DNA of 64,000 nucleotides from Acidobacteriota bacterium (GTDB taxonomy: Bacteria; Acidobacteriota; Vicinamibacteria; Vicinamibacterales; 2-12-FULL-66-21). Location of the stretch: positions 1 through 64,000 of the forward strand of contig QHWT01000060.1 of assembly GCA_003222675.1 (NCBI GenBank), given 5' to 3'. Under the pieces are notes generated by a model. That model made no database searches, was not told the DNA's origin, and saw only the letters and a list, made by a program, of their open reading frames with translations. The position numbers and the translations under genes are program-made. Positions 35,901-43,798 of this stretch are shown here, piece by piece; the first letter of the stretch is position 1; the number at the start of each line of letters is the position of its first letter.

Positions 35901-36783
35901 GGTACGAGCTGCGCACGAGCGGACCGGATTCAACGTGCCCGAAGCCAAGATCCAGGCCGATCCGTTTGAGCTCGGCGAATTCCGACGGCGTGTAGTAGCG
36001 CGTCATCGGCAGATTCGCGGGCGAGGGACGGAGGTATTGGCCGATAGTCACAATCTCGCAGCCGGCGTCGCGCATGTCGTGGAGGGTCGCGACGACTTCA
36101 TCCCATTCTTCGCCGAGACCCACCATGATTCCCGACTTCGTTGGAATATCCGGCGCGTACTGGCGTGAGCGGCGCAGCACGCCAAGCGCGCGCTCGTAGC
36201 GTCCTCCGGGCCGCGCCGTCCGATAGAGACGCGGGACCGTCTCGATGTTGTGGTTCAGCACGTCGGGGCGTGCATCGAGGACGGTGCGCAGCGACGCCTC
36301 GCTCCCCTGGAAGTCCGGGATGAGCACTTCGAGCCGGCAGTCGGTGCGTGCGCGCGTCTCGAGAATGGTCCGCGCGAAGTGCGTTGCGCCAAAGTCAGGG
36401 AGATCGTCGCGATCGACCGATGTGACGACCACGTAGCTCAATTCGAGCGCGTGAATCGCGCTCGCGACCCTCACGGGCTCGTGCGGATCGGGCGCGTTCG
36501 GCGCGCCGTGGACGACGTTGCAGTAACCACAGGAGCGGGTGCACGTGTCGCCCAGAATCATGAACGTGGCGGTGCCGTGGTGCCAGCACTCGCCGATGTT
36601 CGGACAGTTGGCCTCCTCACACACGGTGTGCAGGCCAAGCCCGCGCATCAATCCCTTGAGCCGGTGGTAGTTTTCGGACCCGGGTGCGCGCACTTTCAGC
36701 CATTCGGGTTTCGGCTGGCGAGGTAGCTCGTCCGCGCGTTTCTTCCGTCCACGAATGAAATTGAGGGGAGCGGTGCTCAACAA
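35860..36783 (-). CDS. lipA: Lipoyl synthase
   Basis: 307 residues, a radical-SAM enzyme that inserts two sulfurs into protein-bound octanoyl groups to make lipoyl. The auxiliary cluster ligands are C55, C60 and C66 (CEEANCPNIGEC). The radical-SAM cluster ligands are C81, C85 and C88 (CTRSCGYC). The C-terminal Ser that ligates the auxiliary cluster is in VRSSYHA. The start is TTG 36783, 9 nt after a TAGTAT -10 element. No lipB or lplA lies in the window. The substrate domain is on AceF (31360-32853), less than 5 kb away, so the proximity makes sense. It overlaps the glycosylase gene at its 3' end. Confidence 0.96.
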   Translation of the reverse strand: MLSTAPLNFIRGRKKRADELPRQPKPEWLKVRAPGSENYHRLKGLMRGLGLHTVCEEANCPNIGECWHHGTATFMILGDTCTRSCGYCNVVHGAPNAPDPHEPVRVASAIHALELSYVVVTSVDRDDLPDFGATHFARTILETRARTDCRLEVLIPDFQGSEASLRTVLDARPDVLNHNIETVPRLYRTARPGGRYERALGVLRRSRQYAPDIPTKSGIMVGLGEEWDEVVATLHDMRDAGCEIVTIGQYLRPSPANLPMTRYYTPSEFAELKRIGLDLGFGHVESGPLVRSSYHAHEQTQSYEASR

Positions 36784-36791
36784 CTCGATTT

Positions 36792-36798
36792 TATACTA
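36792..36798. promoter_or_regulatory. Overlapping divergent -10 elements (lipA / UPF0173)
   Basis: Plus strand TATACT at 36792-36797 lies 7 nt before ATG 36805. Minus strand TAGTAT at 36798-36793 lies 9 nt before TTG 36783. The two hexamers share five base pairs, so RNA polymerase could serve only one gene at a time. Both transcripts would be leaderless. Confidence 0.5.
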
Positions 36799-36804
36799 GC
36801 CCGC

Positions 36805-37502
36805 ATGTCTGGACTGTCCATCACCTGGTTCGGGCACGCGACGTTCGTGCTCACGTCACCCGGCGGCAAGCGGATCGTCTTCGATCCCTGGCTCGAGGGG
36901 AACCCGAAGGCGCCCTCCGGCGCGAAGATCGACAAGGCCGACGTGATCTGCGTGTCGCATGGACATTCGGATCACACGACCGACGTGGTCCCGATCGCGC
37001 GAGCGACCGGCGCGCCCGTCGTCGCGGTCTACGAGCTGGCGAACTACTTCCAGGACAAGGGCCTGAAGAACGTGGTTGGCATGGGAATCGGTGGCACCGT
37101 GGAGTTGGCGGGCCTGAAGATCTCGATGACTCTCGCGGTGCACACGAGCAGCGCGACCGAAGACGGTCGCACGATCTATCTCGGCGAGGCGGCAGGCTTC
37201 GTCGTGCGCCTCGAGGATCAACGCGCGATTTACTTCGCGGGCGACACGGCGCTGTTCAGCGACATGCGATTGATCCGCGAGTTGTACGCGCCGGAGATCG
37301 CGTTTCTGCCGATCGGCGATCACTTCACGATGAATCCCGAGGCGGCGGCGCTCGCGGTCGACATGCTGGGCGTCCGGCAGGTGGTGCCGATGCACTACGG
37401 ACGTTCCCGCTGCTCACCGGGACGCCCGATCGGCTGAAGAAACTGGTCGACCCGATGGGCGTGGACGTGCTCGTGCTGAAGCCGGGAGAAACGGCGACAT
37501 AG
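36805..37502 (+). pseudogene. UPF0173 metal-dependent hydrolase, frameshifted near C-terminus
   Basis: A beta-lactamase-fold hydrolase of the UPF0173 family (usually ~225-235 residues). The start SITWFGHATFVLTSPGGKRI and the metal-binding loop SHGHSDH (H52, H54, D56, H57) are normal, as are AGDTALFSDM and GDHFTMNPEAA. After VPMHYG the frame runs into RSRCSPGRPIG and stops at 37437. The expected continuation TFPLLTGTPDRLKKLVDPMG is found in the next frame up to a TAG at 37502. One base is missing at about 37400. If real, the protein loses its last ~30 residues, including the TFPLLTG motif. The substrate of the family is not known. It is divergent from lipA. Confidence 0.85.
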
Positions 37503-37529
37503 CACGGCTCATGGCTCATGACTCATGAC

Positions 37530-37591
37530 GCCGGGTCTAAAGACCCGGCCTACCCGTGCAGCCACTTGTAGGGCGGACCTTTAGGTCCGCC
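37530..37591. repeat. Pair of REP-like palindromes
   Basis: GCCGGGTC-TAAA-GACCCGGC at 37530-37549 and GGCGGACC-TTTA-GGTCCGCC at 37572-37591, both with perfect 8-bp arms. They form the same two-type pair as at 17076-17120. Confidence 0.85.
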
Positions 37592-37615
37592 GTTCTGAGC
37601 CCTGAGCCCTTCTGC

Positions 37616-37621
37616 TACACT
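37616..37621 (+). promoter_or_regulatory. Candidate -10 element (TACACT)
   Basis: TACACT lies 9 nt before ATG 37631 of the O-methyltransferase gene, again the spacing of a leaderless start. Confidence 0.4.
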
Positions 37622-37630
37622 GCGCTGCCG

Positions 37631-38317
37631 ATGACTTCCGATTCGCGATGGATCGACGTCGACAAGTATGTGAACGGTGTACTGGCGGCAGATGATGAGG
37701 CGCTGAGCGCCGCCATCCAGGCCAGCGACGCGGCGGGGTTGCCGCCGATCAGCGTCACGCCGCAGCAGGGCAGGTTTCTCTACACGCTGGCGCGCTCGAT
37801 TCGATCGCGGGCGATCCTCGAGGTTGGTACGCTTGGCGGCTACAGCACGATCTGGCTCGCACGCGCGGTGGAGCGTGGCGGACTCGTGACCACGATCGAG
37901 GCGGACGCCAGGCACGCCGAGGTCGCGCGCGCCAACATCACCCGTGCGGGCGTCGAACGCCTCGTCGATCTGAGGATCGGGCGCGCGCAGGATGTGCTGC
38001 CGCAACTCGAAGCGGAGCGCGCGGGCCCATTCGATTTCGTGTTCATCGATGCCGACAAGCCGAGCACGACCGACTACTTCAACTGGGCGCTGAAGCTCTC
38101 ACGCCAGGGCTCGCTGATCTTCGTCGACAACGTCGTCCGCAACGGCGGTCTCGGCGATGCCGCTTCGGCGGATGCGGATGCACAAGGGATGCGGCGCTTC
38201 ACCGAAGCGCTGGGGCGGGAACGGCGCGTCACCGCGTCGGTGATTCAGACCGTCTGCTCGAAAGGCTACGACGGATTTGCGCTCGCGCTCGTCAACGGCG
38301 AGGAGCGACGCGCATGA
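37631..38317 (+). CDS. SAM-dependent O-methyltransferase (CCoAMT-like)
   Basis: 228 residues of methyltransferase family 3, the cation-dependent caffeoyl-CoA/catechol O-methyltransferase type. The SAM-binding motif I is ILEVGTLGGYSTIWLARAV, motif II IEADARHAEVARANI, the metal/substrate Asp region FDFVFIDADKPSTTDYFNWA, and the late motif IFVDNVVRNGGL. The N-terminal YVNGVLAADDEAL is typical of the bacterial branch. It would methylate a hydroxyl group on a small molecule; the substrate is unknown. Its last codon overlaps the start of the Dabb gene (ATGA), so the two are translationally coupled. Confidence 0.92.
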   Translation: MTSDSRWIDVDKYVNGVLAADDEALSAAIQASDAAGLPPISVTPQQGRFLYTLARSIRSRAILEVGTLGGYSTIWLARAVERGGLVTTIEADARHAEVARANITRAGVERLVDLRIGRAQDVLPQLEAERAGPFDFVFIDADKPSTTDYFNWALKLSRQGSLIFVDNVVRNGGLGDAASADADAQGMRRFTEALGRERRVTASVIQTVCSKGYDGFALALVNGEERRA

Positions 38318-38616
38318 TGGTACACGCGGTCTACTTCTGGCTGAAGGAGGATCTGACGGACCAGCAGCGGCGGATGTTCGAGGAGCATCTCAACGCCCTG
38401 GCCAAGATTCCGCACGTCAAGCGCGGCCACGTGGGGCGCCCGGCCGGCACCGAAGCCCGGGACGTGGTCGATCACAGTTTCTCATTCGCGCTGGTCCTCG
38501 AGTTCGCCGACGTCGACGCGCACGACGCGTATCAGGAGCACCCCACGCATCACCGCTTCACCTACGAGTGCAAGACGCACTGGCGCAAACTCATGATCTA
38601 CGATTCTGCGAGCTGA
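38314..38616 (+). CDS. Dabb (stress-responsive A/B barrel) domain protein
   Basis: 100 residues, a complete dimeric ferredoxin-like alpha-beta barrel: VHAVYFWLKEDLTDQQRRMF, HVKRGHVGRPAG, HSFSFALVLEFADVDAHDAY and HPTHHRFTYECKTHWRKLMI. Stand-alone Dabb proteins are common, usually of unknown activity; some are cyclases or dehydrogenases in aromatic and polyketide pathways. The ATG overlaps the stop of the O-methyltransferase by 4 nt. The permease gene begins 5 nt after its stop. Confidence 0.88.
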   Translation: MMVHAVYFWLKEDLTDQQRRMFEEHLNALAKIPHVKRGHVGRPAGTEARDVVDHSFSFALVLEFADVDAHDAYQEHPTHHRFTYECKTHWRKLMIYDSAS

Positions 38617-38621
38617 GCCCG

Positions 38622-41108
38622 GTGCTCCACGATCTGCGCTACGCGTTTCGGACGCTCCGCCGTTCTCCCGGGTTCACCGTCAGCGTCATTCTCGCGCTCG
38701 CGCTCGGCATCGGCGCCAACACCGCGGTGTTCTCGATTGTGTATGCGGTTCTCCTGAAGCCGCTCCCGTATGCGGAGCCGGATCGCCTCGTGCGGCTGTA
38801 CGAGCGCAATCCGGCCCATGGGATCGAGCGGGGTGAAGTGTCGCCCGGCACATTCGTCGACTGGCGCACGCGCAGTCACACGCTCGAGAGCGTCGCCGTT
38901 TTCACGTGGAACCGCGCGCTCTGGGCGTTCGGCGATCGATCTGACATCGTCACATTCTCTGCCGTATCGCCCGCGCTGTTCGACGTGCTTGAAGTGACGC
39001 CAGTCCTGGGCCGCACCTTCCGCCCTGAAGCCAAGCAGGACCGCCCGTTCGGCGACAGCGGGGAGGTCGTCATCAGTTTCGATCTCTGGCAGCGCCGGTT
39101 CAGCGGGAGCCCGTCAGTGCTCGGGCGAACCGTCTCCGTCGAAGGACGATTTCCGTTACAGATCATCGGCGTGATGCCGCGTGGCTTTTCTTTCCCGGAG
39201 GGTGTCGACGCATGGGGCAACCTGGCATTCGTGCGTCCGATTGGTACCAACCAGCGCCAGATGCGTTACTACGACGCGGTTGCGCGACTTGCGCCGAACC
39301 GAACGATTGCGGACGCACGCACCGAACTTTCCGCGATCTCGGCCCAGTTGGCGGCCGAGCAGCCGCCAAGCAACGCCGGATGGACGGCGCAGATCGAATC
39401 GCTCGACGAGGCGACAACGGGCGGGGCGCGCACAGCGCTGCTGGTCTTACTGGGTGCCGCGGGAGGCGTGCTGTTGATCGGCTGCGTCAACGTGGCCAAC
39501 CTGCTCCTCGCGCGCGCGACGGCGAGACGTCGCGAAATGGCCGTGCGCGTGGCCCTCGGTGCGGGAACGGCGCGCCTTGTCCGGCAATCGTTCACCGAGG
39601 TGGTCCTGCTTGCCGCGCTCGGAACGGTCGCAGGCGTTCTCCTGGGCCATTGGCTCACCGCTGTTCTCGTCAGTCTGGCTCCATCCGACATCCCTCGGCT
39701 GTCGGGTGTCGGCATGAACCGAACGCTGCTGCTGTTCGCCGCGACGGCTGGACTCGCGAGTGCGGCGTTCATCGCCCTAATGCCCGCGCTACAGGTCAGG
39801 CGCGCCGAACAGCATCGCGGGCTGAAGTCTGACGCGCGCGTGTCGACCGATCGTGCCGCGCGCGTGCGTCGGGTGCTGATCGCGGCGGAGATGGCGATCG
39901 TTATTCTCCTTCTCACGGGAGCGATGCTGCTCATACGCAGCTTCGTGAAGCTCCGCGGCGTCGATCTTGGCTTCTCTGCGCAGCACGTGCTCGCCGTCGA
40001 GATGCGATGGCCGACAGGACGCTTCAACGTGCCGTCGCGGCGTCCCTGGTTCATGGTCCAGCAGCGCGTGAATGGTCTCATCGCAGCGATCGAGAGCGTG
40101 CCTGGAGTCGAAGCGGCCGGGCTCGTCACGGATCTGCCGCTTGCGGGAGATGCGAGCGGCGAGACGCTGTGGCGGGCAGATGCGCCTGGCGCGTCCGGCA
40201 CCAAGCCTCCAGCCTCTGCTGCAGATCAATGGCAGGCGGACCTCAGCGTCGTGACGCCTGGATACTTCAATGCGCTCGGCATTCCGATCGTACGCGGCCG
40301 CAACTTCGCCCAGAGCGATCGGCTGACCGAGCAGGAGCTCACAGACTCCGACCTGCCGCGTTCGGGGGTGGCCATTATCAACACGGCGTTCGCGTCGCGT
40401 TATTTCCCGAAAGAGGATCCGCTCGGCCATCGGCTCGTCTTGCGCGACGACATCACGTTCGGCGCTTCTCGCACGATCGTGGGGATCGTCGCGGACGTGC
40501 GCGGCCGCGCCGTTGGCGAAGAGGGTAGCCCCGCCGTCTACCTCCCGCACGCGGAGCATCCTGACGTGTTCCGGCCGACGGTCGTGGTGCGCTCGACGCT
40601 GCCGCCAGACGCGATTGCCGCGGCGATCCGCGAGCGCGTGCGCGTGTTCGATCCGCAGCTGCTGGTGATGCGGATGCGGCCGATGGCGGAGGTTGTGTCG
40701 GGCGCATTGGCGCGCCCGCGATTCAATCTGCTCCTTGTTGGAGGATTCGCGCTGCTGGCGTTATCGCTGGGAGCGATCGGCATCTACGCGGTCGTCGCGT
40801 TCGTGGTCGCGCAGCGGACGCGCGAGATTGGGGTCCGAATCGCGCTCGGTGCCCGCCGCCGCAACGTGCTGATGCTGGTATTGGGCGAGGGTCTCGCGCC
40901 CGTCGTCGCCGGCGCCGTGCTCGGGCTCGGCGCCGCGGCGCTCGCCAGGCGCGCGCTGCGGACGCTGGTGTTCGGCGTCACGCCGCTCGATCCCGTCAGC
41001 TTTGCGTTGTCCCCGGTGGTGCTCGTCAGCGTTGCAGCGCTCGCCTGCCTGTTGCCCGCCGTCCGTGCGACCCGCGTGGATCCCATCGTGACGCTTCGCG
41101 ACGAGTAG
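38622..41108 (+). CDS. MacB/FtsX-type ABC permease without ATPase (ADOP family)
   Basis: 828 residues from GTG 38622. It begins with the family signature LHDLRYAFRTLRRSPGFTVS and first membrane helix (VILALALGIGANTAVFSIVY). Then come a MacB-type periplasmic domain, a three-helix FtsX domain (about 265-400; LLIGCVNVANLLLARATARR), a second periplasmic domain, and a final FtsX domain (about 700-815; LSLGAIGIYAVVAFVVAQRT, REIGVRIALGARRRNVLMLV). This duplicated permease without its own ATPase is the 'acidobacterial duplicated orphan permease' layout. Substrate and partner ATPase are unknown. It ends right before a REP-like palindrome and overlaps the 3' end of boxR on the other strand. Confidence 0.92.
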   Translation: MLHDLRYAFRTLRRSPGFTVSVILALALGIGANTAVFSIVYAVLLKPLPYAEPDRLVRLYERNPAHGIERGEVSPGTFVDWRTRSHTLESVAVFTWNRALWAFGDRSDIVTFSAVSPALFDVLEVTPVLGRTFRPEAKQDRPFGDSGEVVISFDLWQRRFSGSPSVLGRTVSVEGRFPLQIIGVMPRGFSFPEGVDAWGNLAFVRPIGTNQRQMRYYDAVARLAPNRTIADARTELSAISAQLAAEQPPSNAGWTAQIESLDEATTGGARTALLVLLGAAGGVLLIGCVNVANLLLARATARRREMAVRVALGAGTARLVRQSFTEVVLLAALGTVAGVLLGHWLTAVLVSLAPSDIPRLSGVGMNRTLLLFAATAGLASAAFIALMPALQVRRAEQHRGLKSDARVSTDRAARVRRVLIAAEMAIVILLLTGAMLLIRSFVKLRGVDLGFSAQHVLAVEMRWPTGRFNVPSRRPWFMVQQRVNGLIAAIESVPGVEAAGLVTDLPLAGDASGETLWRADAPGASGTKPPASAADQWQADLSVVTPGYFNALGIPIVRGRNFAQSDRLTEQELTDSDLPRSGVAIINTAFASRYFPKEDPLGHRLVLRDDITFGASRTIVGIVADVRGRAVGEEGSPAVYLPHAEHPDVFRPTVVVRSTLPPDAIAAAIRERVRVFDPQLLVMRMRPMAEVVSGALARPRFNLLLVGGFALLALSLGAIGIYAVVAFVVAQRTREIGVRIALGARRRNVLMLVLGEGLAPVVAGAVLGLGAAALARRALRTLVFGVTPLDPVSFALSPVVLVSVAALACLLPAVRATRVDPIVTLRDE

Positions 41109-41871
41109 GCCGGGTCTTTAGACCCGGCACCTCAGCCGCCCCCACGACCTCGCGCACGTTCTCGATGACCCGATCGATTGTCTGTCCAGACGTATCGACG
41201 GTGAAATCCGCGGTCGCATACAGCGGCTGCCGCGCGGCGAGCAGCGCCCGCAGGTCCGCCATCGCCTGCGGATGATCTGCCATCGGCCGCCGATCTCCCT
41301 GGCCGACGACCCGATTCCAGTGATCTTCTGGTGACGCGCGCAGCCACACAGTCACCGCCGACCGTCGGAGCAGCGCGAACGTTTCGGCTGCGGCGACGAT
41401 CCCGCCTCCAGTCGCGAGGACCATCGGCCGGCGCTCCGCGAGCACCTCGACGAGCGTGTCGCGTTCGAGCCGACGGTAGTACTCCTCGCCGTGCAGCGAG
41501 AACAATTCTTCCAGCGAGAGATCCGCCGCCTGTTCGATGCAACGATCGAGCTCGATGAAAGGCAGGCGCAGTCGGCGCGCGAGCCGGCGGCCGATCGTCG
41601 TCTTGCCCGCTCCGCGCAATCCGAGCAGCGCGATCACCTGGGGCGCCGTGTCCTCGTGGTCGTCGAGCAGATCGGCGGGCGATCGATCGAGCGCCCGCGC
41701 GAGGTCGGCCAGACGGCGCACGGAGATGTTGGCGCGCCCCGCTTCGAGCTGCACGAGGAACCGAACCGAGAGGCCGGATCTTTCGGCGAGGTCCCGCCGC
41801 GTCCAGTTGCGCGCTGCGCGTCCTTCGCGCACCAAGCGGCCGACGAGCTGCAGGAGCGGTTCGATCGCCAC
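41026..41871 (-). CDS. boxR: BoxR-type regulator: XRE helix-turn-helix fused to shikimate-kinase-like domain
   Basis: 281 residues from GTG 41871. This start is preferred over ATG 41913 because a TATACT -10 lies 9 nt upstream and the helix-turn-helix then begins as in relatives. Residues ~5-70 form an XRE DNA-binding domain (WTRRDLAERSGLSVRFLVQL; AGRANISVRRLADLARAL). Residues ~80-245 form a shikimate-kinase-like P-loop domain (IALLGLRGAGKTTIGRRLAR; LATGGGIVAAAETFALL). This fusion is the BoxR architecture known from Azoarcus and Thauera, where the kinase-like domain binds benzoyl-CoA and releases repression. It is divergent from boxC. The C-terminus (VPGLKTRPTRREASR onward) is read from a REP palindrome and the antisense of the permease gene. 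Confidence 0.88.
   Translation of the reverse strand: MAIEPLLQLVGRLVREGRAARNWTRRDLAERSGLSVRFLVQLEAGRANISVRRLADLARALDRSPADLLDDHEDTAPQVIALLGLRGAGKTTIGRRLARRLRLPFIELDRCIEQAADLSLEELFSLHGEEYYRRLERDTLVEVLAERRPMVLATGGGIVAAAETFALLRRSAVTVWLRASPEDHWNRVVGQGDRRPMADHPQAMADLRALLAARQPLYATADFTVDTSGQTIDRVIENVREVVGAAEVPGLKTRPTRREASRWDPRGSHGRRATGRRALQR
41109..41128. repeat. REP-like palindrome between permease and boxR 3' ends
   Basis: GCCGGGTC-TTTA-GACCCGGC, perfect arms, directly after the permease TAG stop and inside the last codons of boxR. Confidence 0.85.
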
Positions 41872-41876
41872 GAAGA

Positions 41877-41952
41877 GTGCAGTATATCGCACACGACGGC
41901 GGTTGACAGGCATTATAGTGCCTTGACACTGCCGGATTTCAGGCGATAGGCT
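41877..41952. promoter_or_regulatory. Divergent boxR/boxC promoter region with candidate operators
   Basis: For boxC (plus): TTGACA 41923-41928, an 18-nt spacer, TAGGCT 41947-41952, then 9 nt to ATG 41962. For boxR (minus): TATACT 41886-41881, then 9 nt to GTG 41871. Candidate operators are the inverted repeats GTGC-N8-GCAC (41877-41892, overlapping the boxR -10) and GGCA-N6-TGCC (41909-41922, just before the boxC -35). BoxR/BzdR sites in Azoarcus contain TGCA half-sites, so these are reasonable targets; the assignment is inference. Confidence 0.5.
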
Positions 41953-41961
41953 GAAGCGGTT

Positions 41962-43623
41962 ATGGAAGCCGCGACCGGGACTGCAAAGCCCAACGTGTCC
42001 TTCGAGACCTCTCCCGAAAAGTACAGGCATTGGAAGCTGGCGTTCGATGGTCCCGTTGCCACCGTGTCGATGGACGTGCAGGAAGACGCGGGCCTCTCGC
42101 CGGACTACCGCCTCAAGCTGAACTCCTACGATCTCGGCGTCGACATCGAGCTGGCGGATGCGATTCAGCGAATCCGCTTCGAGCATCCGGAAGTCCGCAC
42201 CGTCGTCATCACCAGTCTCAAGGAGCGGATTTTCTGCGCCGGGGCGAACATTTTCATGCTGCGCGGATCGACACACGCGTGGAAGGTGAACTTCTGCAAG
42301 TACACCAACGAGACGCGGCTGGCGATCGAGGATGCGAGCGAGCACTCGGGCATCAAGTTTCTCGCGGCGCTGAATGGCATCTGTGCGGGAGGAGGTTACG
42401 AGCTCGCGCTCGCATGCGACGAGCTTATCCTCGTCGACGACGGCAATTCGGCGGTCAGCCTGCCGGAGACACCGCTGCTCGGGGTCCTGCCCGGGACAGG
42501 CGGTCTCACGCGCGTCGTGGACAAGCGCAAGGTCCGTCGCGATCTCGCGGACTTCTTCGGCACGATCGCCGAAGGGATCAAGGGCAAGCGCGCGGTCGAG
42601 TGGCGGCTCGTCGACGCCGTCTATCCAACGAGCCAGTTCAGGCAGCGTGTCGCCGATCGCGCAAAGGCCCTGGCGGACCGATCGGATCGACCTTCCGACG
42701 CGGCAGGCATCCGATTGAACCCGCTCAACCCGTCAATCGACGAGAACCGCTACAAGTACTCGTTGGTGGATATCGAGATCGATCGCGACAAACGGGTCGC
42801 GACACTCACGGTGAGCGGTCCCATAGGGGACGCCCCGGTGTCAGTCGATCAGATCATCGCCGCCGGCGATCAGTTCTGGGCGCTGCGCGCGTTCCGCGAA
42901 CTGGATGATGCGCTGTTGCGACTGCGGATCAACGAACCGCTGATCGGCACCGTCGTCATCAAGACACGCGGCGACCAGCGAGCGATGCTCGCGATGGACG
43001 CGTTCCTGATCGCGCACGCGCAGCACTGGCTGTTGCGCGAGATTATCAACTTCATGAAGCGCACGTTGAAGCGGCTCGATCTCACGTCGCGCAGCTTCTT
43101 CGCGCTCATCGAGCCCGGAAGCTGTTTCGCGGGCTCGCTGTTCGAGCTCGCCATTGCCGCGGACCGTTCGTACATGCTCGACGATCCCGAGCAGGAGAAC
43201 ACGATTGCGCTCTCCGGCATGAACGGCGGTCCGCTGAAAATGAGCAACGGCCTGACGCGGCTGGAAACGCGGTTTCTCGCGGACCCGCAAAAGGTGAAGG
43301 CCGCGCTGGCCGACGACGGTCCGTTTGATCCGCAGGAAGCGATGGCCGCGGAACTGATCTCGTTCGCTCCCGACGAGCTCGATTGGGACGACGAGGTCCG
43401 TCTCGCGATCGAAGGGCGCGCGGCGCTTTCGCCGGATGCCCTTACCGCCATGGAGGCAAACCTCCGCTTCGCAGGGCCGGAGACGATGGAGACGAAGATT
43501 TTTGGCCGGCTGACTGCCTGGCAGAACTGGATCTTCATCCGTCCCAACGCGGTGGGTGAGAAGGGGGCGCTGACCGCGTACGGATCGCAGTCGCGGCCTG
43601 AGTTTGATTACAACAGAACGTAG
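41962..43623 (+). CDS. boxC: Benzoyl-CoA dihydrodiol lyase
   Basis: 553 residues, the size of characterised BoxC (~555). It hydrolytically opens the ring of 2,3-epoxybenzoyl-CoA to 3,4-didehydroadipyl-CoA semialdehyde and formate. The N-terminal crotonase-like domain has TVVITSLKERIFCAGANIFM and NGICAGGGYELALACDELIL; the C-terminal half is a second, degenerate crotonase-like unit (ALIEPGSCFAGSLFELAIAA; GMNGGPLKMSNGLTRLETRF), as in the family. A promoter with TTGACA and an immediately following start codon lies upstream. boxB follows on the same strand after a heptamer array, and boxR is divergent. Confidence 0.93.
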   Translation: MEAATGTAKPNVSFETSPEKYRHWKLAFDGPVATVSMDVQEDAGLSPDYRLKLNSYDLGVDIELADAIQRIRFEHPEVRTVVITSLKERIFCAGANIFMLRGSTHAWKVNFCKYTNETRLAIEDASEHSGIKFLAALNGICAGGGYELALACDELILVDDGNSAVSLPETPLLGVLPGTGGLTRVVDKRKVRRDLADFFGTIAEGIKGKRAVEWRLVDAVYPTSQFRQRVADRAKALADRSDRPSDAAGIRLNPLNPSIDENRYKYSLVDIEIDRDKRVATLTVSGPIGDAPVSVDQIIAAGDQFWALRAFRELDDALLRLRINEPLIGTVVIKTRGDQRAMLAMDAFLIAHAQHWLLREIINFMKRTLKRLDLTSRSFFALIEPGSCFAGSLFELAIAADRSYMLDDPEQENTIALSGMNGGPLKMSNGLTRLETRFLADPQKVKAALADDGPFDPQEAMAAELISFAPDELDWDDEVRLAIEGRAALSPDALTAMEANLRFAGPETMETKIFGRLTAWQNWIFIRPNAVGEKGALTAYGSQSRPEFDYNRT

Positions 43624-43780
43624 TAACCAGTAGCCAGTAACCAGTAGCCAGTAACCAGTAGCCAGTAACCAGTAGCCAGTAACCAGTAACCAGTAACCAG
43701 TAACCAGTAGCCAGTTTCCCGTAGCCAGTTGTCAGTGAATAGTAACCGGAAACCGGAAACCGGAAATCGAGACTGGAGAC
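43624..43780 (+). repeat. Heptanucleotide array, CAGTAAC/CAGTAGC type
   Basis: Alternating CAGTAAC and CAGTAGC units in 7-nt register from 43627 to about 43707, then degenerate forms and (GGAAACC) units to about 43765. It lies between boxC and boxB on the same strand. Confidence 0.9.
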
Positions 43781-43798
43781 TGGTCACCGAGGTTCTCG

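Noticed and set aside
38277-38621. N-terminal extension of the permease through the Dabb gene
   Set aside because: The frame is open but antiphase to a well-recognised Dabb protein; the permease family begins at LHDLRYAFRTLRR after GTG 38622.
41872-41913. boxR start at ATG 41913
   Set aside because: A TATACT -10 at 41881-41886 lies downstream of that ATG, a TATAAT overlaps the ATG itself, and BoxR-like proteins begin near residue 15 of this longer version.
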